Below, one piece after another: positions 35,986 through 41,445 of a stretch of 41,445 nucleotides of DNA (positions within the stretch are counted from its first letter, which is position 1; the number at the start of each line of letters is the position of its first letter). Where the stretch lies: positions 1-41,445 of the forward strand of contig CALZJE010000024.1 of the NCBI GenBank assembly GCA_945787715.1, written 5' to 3'. Both the position numbers and the translations under genes were made by a program. The notes under the pieces were generated by a model, which was not told where the DNA came from, ran no database searches, and was given only the letters and a program-made list of their open reading frames with translations. The DNA comes from an uncultured Ectothiorhodospiraceae bacterium (lineage in GTDB: Bacteria > Pseudomonadota > Gammaproteobacteria > S012-40).

Positions 35986-37134
35986 ATGATTATGAACATA
36001 CAAGATGCTTTAAACCCCATTTCAAACGAATCTCTTGCGGAAGCGCGTAAGAATGAAGCAGATCATCTTTCAACAATGATCAAGCTCTCAGCGCTTATGA
36101 ATTCGTCGCTCGAAATAGCAACCATTCGAGAGAGAGCAATCAGCGCTGCCAGCACACTATTGCACTGCCAAGCTAGCAGCTTATTAATGATTAACGATCA
36201 AACAGGCGGCCTTTATTTTGATGTAGCAACAGGTAAGAATAGTGACATCATTAAAAAGATAGAATTACAAAAAGGTGAAGGAATCGCAGGATGGGTTGCT
36301 GAAAATAAAACCGGCATCATTATCCGAGACGCGCAAAACGATCCTCGGTTTTTTAAAAAAGCCGATAAAAAAAGCGGCTTCATTACTCAGAGCATGGTTT
36401 GCGTCCCCATCCTCAACAAAGATAAAACTATTGGCGTTCTTCAAGCAATTAATAAAAGTGAAGACACGTTCACCAAAGAAGACGCTCGGTTATTGGTTGC
36501 GCTCGCAAACCAAATTGCCGTAGCGTTGGAAAATGCTCGTTTGTACGATGAACTAAAAGAGTCTCTTTATTCTGTTGTCAGTGTTTTAACGAATACCATT
36601 GAAAAACGAGACCCTTACGCTGCAGGCCATTCAAAACGTGTCGCACGTTATGCTGTCGCCATTGGCAAACAATTAGAAATGTCACGTGAAGAATTGGTAA
36701 ACCTTAAACTCGCATCTATATTACACGATGTCGGCATGATCGCTGTTCCTGATAATATTCTTCAGAAAAAAAATCGATTGCTAGATGCTGAAAAAAAAGA
36801 AGTCATGAAGCATATGGGAGTTGGTGAAGAGATTGTGGGTAACATCAAAGCACTAAGACATATTATACCCGCTATAAAATACCACCATGAAAGATATGAT
36901 GGTAAAGGGCATTATCAATTAGAGGGGGAAGGCATTCCACTTATTGCCAGAATAATCGCGGTTGCTGATTCTTTCGACTCAATGACAAACGAAAGACCTT
37001 ATGCACGATTTAAAGGGTACGATGCGGCATTGCAAGAACTTGTCAAACAGAGTGATAAAGAATTTGACCCAATAATCGTGGATGCATTTTTAAAAAGTAA
37101 AGCATACCGACATGCACATCGACATATTAAATAA
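35986..37134 (+). CDS. GAF-HD-GYP protein with altered GYP motif
   Basis: 382 residues. N-terminal GAF domain (about 40-185), then an HD-GYP domain with DPYAAGHSKRVA, His247-Asp248 (LHDVGMIAVP), and HHERYDGKGHYQLEGEGIP at residues 300-318. The metal-binding part HHERYDG is intact, but the GYP signature itself is GHY and one residue is missing compared with HHExxDGxGYPxG. IAVADSFDSMTNERPYA follows normally. It may hydrolyse cyclic-di-GMP poorly or bind another partner; that is inference. No signal peptide. Divergent from gshA. Confidence 0.88.
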   Translation: MIMNIQDALNPISNESLAEARKNEADHLSTMIKLSALMNSSLEIATIRERAISAASTLLHCQASSLLMINDQTGGLYFDVATGKNSDIIKKIELQKGEGIAGWVAENKTGIIIRDAQNDPRFFKKADKKSGFITQSMVCVPILNKDKTIGVLQAINKSEDTFTKEDARLLVALANQIAVALENARLYDELKESLYSVVSVLTNTIEKRDPYAAGHSKRVARYAVAIGKQLEMSREELVNLKLASILHDVGMIAVPDNILQKKNRLLDAEKKEVMKHMGVGEEIVGNIKALRHIIPAIKYHHERYDGKGHYQLEGEGIPLIARIIAVADSFDSMTNERPYARFKGYDAALQELVKQSDKEFDPIIVDAFLKSKAYRHAHRHIK

Positions 37135-37207
37135 TTTTTTTAGATGGAAATCTATGAGAAGTTTGCTTGCAAGCTCTCTCAATCCTGCAAACAAAAATAG
37201 AGAAATA

Positions 37208-38035
37208 CTAGTTTCCGGATGAGTCCAAGATAGACATTCGCGCGAAAAGAAGTGTGTCTCCATCTTTCTTTACCAAACTATCTTCTTCTATAGAAAACCC
37301 ACCATCATCTACTATTTTGTCTTCATACAACACGAGAATCAACTGATCTCCAGCAGACAACTGAGTCACACCTAAACCAACTTTTACTTTTGATTGATGA
37401 ATTGGCAGTATAGATCCTTCTTCATGACGAATCTGTTGACGCCCGACGAAATCACCAAAATTATTTTCAGCGCTTTCATCATATCGATATGCAACTAACC
37501 AAGCGGCGCTCAAACTTATTACTTTTTTAATCTGGATAGTATTATCTCCCGCGCTTGAAATTTGTTGATCAACCGCGGCAATATAAGGAACGGTAGAATA
37601 GCTAACAGCAAAACTCGCCGCAGTGGTTGCTGATTGAGAAATTACACTATCTATATTTGGTTCATAAACTCCAACATCTCCGTCGTCTCTTCGCAGCTCA
37701 GCATAGAGCATTTCTCCATGCGTAACATCTCGATCAAGCGTGACAGTTACATTGTCATATTCCCCAGGATTTAGCATGCGCTGACCTAGTACTTTGTCAC
37801 TTTTTCGCTCTAACAAGGAATCTTGTTCATAGATAACAATCCAAGCATTAGTATTCAACGTCGCATTGGCAATATTAAGCTCATTTAGCTCAACAACCGA
37901 TTGATCTTTTACGGTGATAAAATTGTTTGAATCACCTGTTATTCCACCACCACATGCAATCAAATAAAGCGGCACTAATGCAATAATGGCAAATCGAGAT
38001 AATTTTTTGAATTTGGTATTCAACGTATCAAGCAT
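37208..38035 (-). CDS. Lipoprotein with two DUF7282-like repeats
   Basis: 275 residues with a lipobox ending in Cys28 (YLIAC). The mature part has two ~110-residue repeats. The first contains AWIVIYEQDSL, VLGQRMLNPGEYDNVTVTLD and LYAELRRDDG; the second contains AAWLVAYRYDES and LILVLYEDKIVDDGG. The pattern recalls DUF7282, known to me mainly from haloarchaeal secreted proteins; this is recognition by eye, not a search. Function unknown. It is convergent with the GAF-HD-GYP gene. Confidence 0.75.
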   Translation of the reverse strand: MLDTLNTKFKKLSRFAIIALVPLYLIACGGGITGDSNNFITVKDQSVVELNELNIANATLNTNAWIVIYEQDSLLERKSDKVLGQRMLNPGEYDNVTVTLDRDVTHGEMLYAELRRDDGDVGVYEPNIDSVISQSATTAASFAVSYSTVPYIAAVDQQISSAGDNTIQIKKVISLSAAWLVAYRYDESAENNFGDFVGRQQIRHEEGSILPIHQSKVKVGLGVTQLSAGDQLILVLYEDKIVDDGGFSIEEDSLVKKDGDTLLFARMSILDSSGN

Positions 38036-38160
38036 AACTTAAGGCCTCACAATTTTTCTTCGCAGAGTATATAGCTTATTTATTGAACACATCTTATGAC
38101 GAAGAATGTTATTAAGCGTTTTGAATGCAAAATAAATACAAGGACTTAAATCTAGAAATA

Positions 38161-38186
38161 AAAAAAGCCCTAGACAGGGCTTTTTT
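38161..38186. terminator. Bidirectional intrinsic terminator after ssb
   Basis: Stem GCCCT / AGGGC with AGAC loop, flanked by A6 on one side and T6 on the other, immediately past the ssb stop. Its T tract is on both strands, so it can stop transcription either way, chiefly ssb. Confidence 0.95.
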
Positions 38187-38211
38187 AGCATAATTATCGT
38201 AGAACCAAATC

Positions 38212-38679
38212 TTAGAATGGGATGTCATCGTCAAAATCAGAATAATCTGCAGCTCCGACAGGCTCTGGAGCAGGCCCAGGCGCATTATTATTCGATGACT
38301 GCTGCTGATAACCGCCACCAGCTCCACCCATTGGAGCTCCGGCTCTAGAGTCTAGCATTTGTAGTTCACTACCTACAATTTCAGTCGTGTAGCGATCCTG
38401 GCCATTTTTATCCTGCCATTTACGCGTTTGCAATTTACCTTCGACGTATACCTTAGAGCCTTTTTTAAGATACTCACCGGCAATTTCACCTAAGCGATTA
38501 AAAAAAACAACTCTATGCCATTCTGTGCGTTCCTGTTTCTGACCTGTATTCTTGTCTTTCCAAGCGTCGCTAGTTGCAATTGTTACATTTGCAATTGCAG
38601 CGCCTCCAGCGGTATAGCGAACTTCTGGATCGCCACCTAAATTGCCAACTAAAATTACTTTATTTATGCCGCGTGCCAT
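38212..38679 (-). CDS. ssb: Single-stranded DNA-binding protein
   Basis: 155 residues. N-terminal OB fold starting [20 protein letters not shown], a Gly/Gln/Asn-rich linker ([14 protein letters not shown]) and the acidic tip DFDDDIPF that binds partner proteins. Tetrameric, covers ssDNA in replication and repair. No LexA box was found upstream. It follows yajR on the same strand, 57 bases away. Confidence 0.97.
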   Translation of the reverse strand: MARGINKVILVGNLGGDPEVRYTAGGAAIANVTIATSDAWKDKNTGQKQERTEWHRVVFFNRLGEIAGEYLKKGSKVYVEGKLQTRKWQDKNGQDRYTTEIVGSELQMLDSRAGAPMGGAGGGYQQQSSNNNAPGPAPEPVGAADYSDFDDDIPF

Positions 38680-38736
38680 TTATATAACCTCTCAAACTTA
38701 ATTTTTGTATATGATCTATATCTATTAGTTAGCAAC

Positions 38737-40212
38737 TCACTGACTTTCAACGATTTTTTCTGGCTTACTTGCAGTTTTCGCATCATCTTCTGTAGCGTTA
38801 ATTGTAACGTCCTTACTAAAGGCTAACAAAGCTTTTTTATCTACTGCATGATTATCAACTTTCAAATAAGCGACACCATCTTCAGGAATAACCGTAACTT
38901 CTGCAACACCTTGAATATGCGCAATTTCATTAACCAACTGCTTAGCACGTTCTTCATCCACTTCGCCGACATTTATCATAAAGCTACCCAGGTATTTTGG
39001 ATTTCTCATCGTAAACGCCAAATATGCCCAAAAGAGTAGAGCCAATCCACAAAATCCAAATACGCCTGATATGCCATAAGCACCGTATACAAAACCGCCA
39101 ACTATACCACCAGCAAATGCCCCCAAAAATTGACTGCTGGAATAAACACCCATTGCTGTCCCTTTGATATGTGGGTCGGCTGTCTTAACAATCATAGAAG
39201 GTAAGGTGGCTTCCAATACATTAAACGCAATAAAGAAAATAAGCAGCGCAAAGAAAATGCTGCTGGGCGAATAATGATCGACCATCAATAGGAACTCGGC
39301 CACGGCGAGAACGACAATTGCGCCGGTCATAATTTGCTTAATCCTTCGTCGCTTTTCGGCAACTATGATAAACGGCACCATAACAGCCATTGAAATCATC
39401 AGGACCGGTAGATAAATTTGCCAGTGATCATTGCTTTCCATATGCGCAAAATCTCGCAAGGCAAATGGCATGACAACAAAAGTTGCAGTTAACACCATGT
39501 GCAAGATGAATATTCCGGCATCCAGTCTTAACAACTCTGGATTCTTTAACACATTCTTGAATTGTGATGTAACAGGTTGAGCATCTCGATGAAAACGAGA
39601 TATGCCAGGATCAGGAACTACCTTATAAAGAACGTAAATACCACCAATGGCTAATACTGCCGTTGCCCAGAAGATACCATCCACACCAATCCAAGCATTA
39701 ATTATCGGCCCTGCTATCAATGCGACCGCGAATGATAGACCAATAGTGCCACCAATAACGGCCATCGCTTTTACACGATGCTCTTCCCGTGTTAGATCAG
39801 CCGTCAGCGCCATGATTGCTGCAGCGATCGCTCCTGCCCCTTGCAGAGCTCGTCCGAAGATAACCCCCGCCATTGTATCTGACATTGCAGCAACGACACT
39901 TCCAAGCGCAAATATGACCAGGCCTATCGCAATAATTGGTTTACGGCCAAAACGATCTGATAGCATACCAAACGGAATCTGTAAGGCAGCTTGAGTCAGC
40001 CCGTAAATCCCTATAGCAACTCCTATCAGCAACGGGGTCATTCCATCCAACGTTTCCGCGTACAATGAAAATACTGGCAAAATCATAAATAGACCTAGCA
40101 TTCGCAGGGAGTATATGCCCGCAAGCGATGTTGCTGCCTTACGCTCTCTAGGTGTCATCGCATCTGCGAACGATACATCATCTTTTGGTTTTCGATTAAA
40201 CAAAGAAGCCAT
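38737..40212 (-). CDS. yajR: MFS transporter, YajR type, with C-terminal YAM-like domain
   Basis: 491 residues. Twelve membrane helices with motif A GMLSDRFGRKP near residues 82-92. A soluble C-terminal domain from about residue 410 (FMINVGEVDEERAKQLVNEI and EVTVIPEDGVAYLKVD) has the ferredoxin-like look of the YAM domain of E. coli YajR. It is a proton-coupled exporter by family; the substrate is unknown. Gene order ssb-MFS-uvrA matches Pseudomonas. Confidence 0.88.
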   Translation of the reverse strand: MASLFNRKPKDDVSFADAMTPRERKAATSLAGIYSLRMLGLFMILPVFSLYAETLDGMTPLLIGVAIGIYGLTQAALQIPFGMLSDRFGRKPIIAIGLVIFALGSVVAAMSDTMAGVIFGRALQGAGAIAAAIMALTADLTREEHRVKAMAVIGGTIGLSFAVALIAGPIINAWIGVDGIFWATAVLAIGGIYVLYKVVPDPGISRFHRDAQPVTSQFKNVLKNPELLRLDAGIFILHMVLTATFVVMPFALRDFAHMESNDHWQIYLPVLMISMAVMVPFIIVAEKRRRIKQIMTGAIVVLAVAEFLLMVDHYSPSSIFFALLIFFIAFNVLEATLPSMIVKTADPHIKGTAMGVYSSSQFLGAFAGGIVGGFVYGAYGISGVFGFCGLALLFWAYLAFTMRNPKYLGSFMINVGEVDEERAKQLVNEIAHIQGVAEVTVIPEDGVAYLKVDNHAVDKKALLAFSKDVTINATEDDAKTASKPEKIVESQ

Positions 40213-40295
40213 TCCTTCAACCTGAAATAATCAGTCAAACTGGAGTTATTTCGCAAGCTCTTGCAGCCAACTGATTCTTTTTAGGTTTAATTACT

Positions 40296-40325
40296 TTGAT
40301 TGTTGATGGTGAAACGCATTATATT
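40296..40325 (+). promoter_or_regulatory. Candidate sigma-70 promoter of uvrA
   Basis: TTGATT (40296-40301), 18-base spacer, TATATT (40320-40325), about 30 bases before the uvrA ATG. No LexA-type CTGT-N8-ACAG box overlaps it. Confidence 0.55.
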
Positions 40326-40354
40326 ATCAGGTTCGTTGTTAAGCAGAAAATAAA

Positions 40355-41445
40355 ATGGACTCAATACGTATACGCGGCGTTCGAACGCACAATTTAAAAA
40401 ACATCAATATTGAATTACCCCGCGATAAACTCATCGTTTTCACAGGGCTTTCTGGCTCAGGTAAATCCTCACTCGCATTTGACACAATCTACGCTGAAGG
40501 CCAGCGCCGATATGTTGAGTCTTTATCCAGCTATGCACGTCAGTTTCTTTCTGTTATGGAAAAGCCCGATATCGACCATATAGAAGGTCTCTCACCTGCA
40601 ATATCAATTGAACAAAAATCGACATCACATAACCCTCGTTCTACAGTGGGTACTATAACCGAAATATACGACTATCTTCGCTTATTATTTGCGCGAGCAG
40701 GTGAGCCACGATGCCCTGATCATGACACCATTCTAGAAGCACAAACTATCAGCCAAATGGTTGATCATGTCGTTTCGCTGCCTGAAGGGTCTCGATATAT
40801 GCTACTTGCTCCTGTGATACAAAACCGCAAAGGTGAACACTTGCAGCTCTTAAGTGAGCTTCGAGCGCAGGGGTATGTTCGAGCACGTATCGATGGGAAA
40901 ATAATTGAACTGGATGTTATTCCCGAACTCGACAAGATGAAAAAACACACGATTGAAGTTATCGTGGATCGTTTTAAAGTCCGTGAAGAGTTAAAACAAC
41001 GGCTCGCCGAATCTTTTGAAACCGCTTTGCTCCTTTCTGATGGAATTGCCCTCGCAGCTCCGCTTGATGATGACGCTGAAACTTTGGTTTTTTCTGCAAA
41101 ATTTGCATGCCCTGAATGCGGCTACAGTTTGCAGGAGTTAGAACCACGACTATTTTCATTCAACAATCCCTCTGGCGCTTGTCCGAGCTGTGATGGTTTA
41201 GGCAATAAACAATTTTTTGATCCTGATAGAGTAGTCTCACATCCCGATATGAGTTTGCGTGAAGGCGCTGTTCGAAATTGGGATCGACGAAATTCCTTTT
41301 ATTCGCAACTACTAGAATCTCTTGCAAAACATTACACGTTTGATTTAGACAAACCATTTAAAAAACTGACCAAAAAACAAAAAAATATTGTGCTTTATGG
41401 CAGCGGGAAAGAACTAATAAAATTCAAATATGTGGGTGACAAGGG
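40355..41445 (+). CDS. uvrA: Excinuclease ABC subunit A (partial)
   Basis: Damage-recognition ATPase of nucleotide excision repair; the first ~363 residues are in the window. Walker [15 protein letters not shown] at residues 31-44, [18 protein letters not shown] near 56, [15 protein letters not shown] near 88, and the first zinc module CPECGYSL / CPSCDGLG near residues 253-290. Start ATG 40355 in the family's usual position ([17 protein letters not shown]). Divergent from yajR. The rest lies past the right edge. Confidence 0.97.
   Translation, partial: MDSIRIRGVRTHNLKNINIELPRDKLIVFTGLSGSGKSSLAFDTIYAEGQRRYVESLSSYARQFLSVMEKPDIDHIEGLSPAISIEQKSTSHNPRSTVGTITEIYDYLRLLFARAGEPRCPDHDTILEAQTISQMVDHVVSLPEGSRYMLLAPVIQNRKGEHLQLLSELRAQGYVRARIDGKIIELDVIPELDKMKKHTIEVIVDRFKVREELKQRLAESFETALLLSDGIALAAPLDDDAETLVFSAKFACPECGYSLQELEPRLFSFNNPSGACPSCDGLGNKQFFDPDRVVSHPDMSLREGAVRNWDRRNSFYSQLLESLAKHYTFDLDKPFKKLTKKQKNIVLYGSGKELIKFKYVGDK

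Noticed and set aside
40213-40354. LexA (SOS) box before uvrA
   Set aside because: No CTGT-N8-ACAG match was found in the gap; the same holds for the region upstream of ssb.

Overview
The window is a compact, AT-rich stretch of a gammaproteobacterial chromosome made almost entirely of housekeeping genes. The gene orders support this placement: comF facing a bio operon, ilvI-ilvH-ilvC near pssA and leuA, tesA divergent from ybbA-ybbP, ffs-dnaX-ybaB-recR, and ssb-yajR-uvrA. These are arrangements of Pseudomonas-like and other free-living Gammaproteobacteria. The species cannot be named from this sequence. No tRNA, rRNA 16S/23S, insertion sequence, integron or CRISPR array was seen.

Layout. 1-1003: start of an HD-GYP protein cut by the window edge. 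1334-4872: biotin operon bioF-bioH-bioC-bioD on the minus strand, without bioB. 5123-8055: comF, an ABC-2 transporter pair (yadG/yadH type) and a small membrane protein, all plus strand, closed by a strong bidirectional terminator. 8125-13167: a 1680-residue modular surface lipoprotein on the minus strand, preceded by a leader that can fold into two hairpins joined by an 8-bp pseudoknot. 13723-18930: leuA, a family 4 uracil-DNA glycosylase, rimI, prfC and tatD on the minus strand. leuA has a good promoter and a 34-codon leader ORF ending in a run of leucine codons, so attenuation is likely. 19257-24061: ilvI-ilvH-ilvC (ending at a terminator) and then psd-pssA. The Psd homologue has lost both the catalytic His and the self-cleaving Ser.

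24408-28782: a DUF3579 protein, a possible PilZ gene remnant, and the ybbP-ybbA ABC system whose start codon overlaps that of divergent tesA. 28980-30111: a canonical PilZ protein and an SH3/coiled-coil membrane protein. 30182-33188: recR, ybaB, dnaX and the SRP RNA gene ffs on the minus strand. 33414-33551: an unlisted 45-codon membrane microprotein with a strong ribosome binding site. 33865-35713: gshA and a YkgJ cysteine-cluster protein. 35986-37134: a GAF/HD-GYP protein with an altered GYP motif. 37208-38035: a lipoprotein with two DUF7282-like repeats. 38212-41445: ssb, yajR and the 5' part of uvrA.

How the genes work together. Branched-chain amino acid synthesis (ilvIHC, leuA), phospholipid head-group synthesis (pssA) and biotin synthesis form the metabolic core. 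recR, ybaB, dnaX, ssb, uvrA and the uracil-DNA glycosylase handle DNA replication and repair. Three genes and one remnant (two HD-GYP, one PilZ, one PilZ-like fragment) point to cyclic-di-GMP signalling. The most unusual items are the pseudoknotted leader with its giant lipoprotein, the Psd pseudoenzyme, the leuA leader and the overlooked microprotein.
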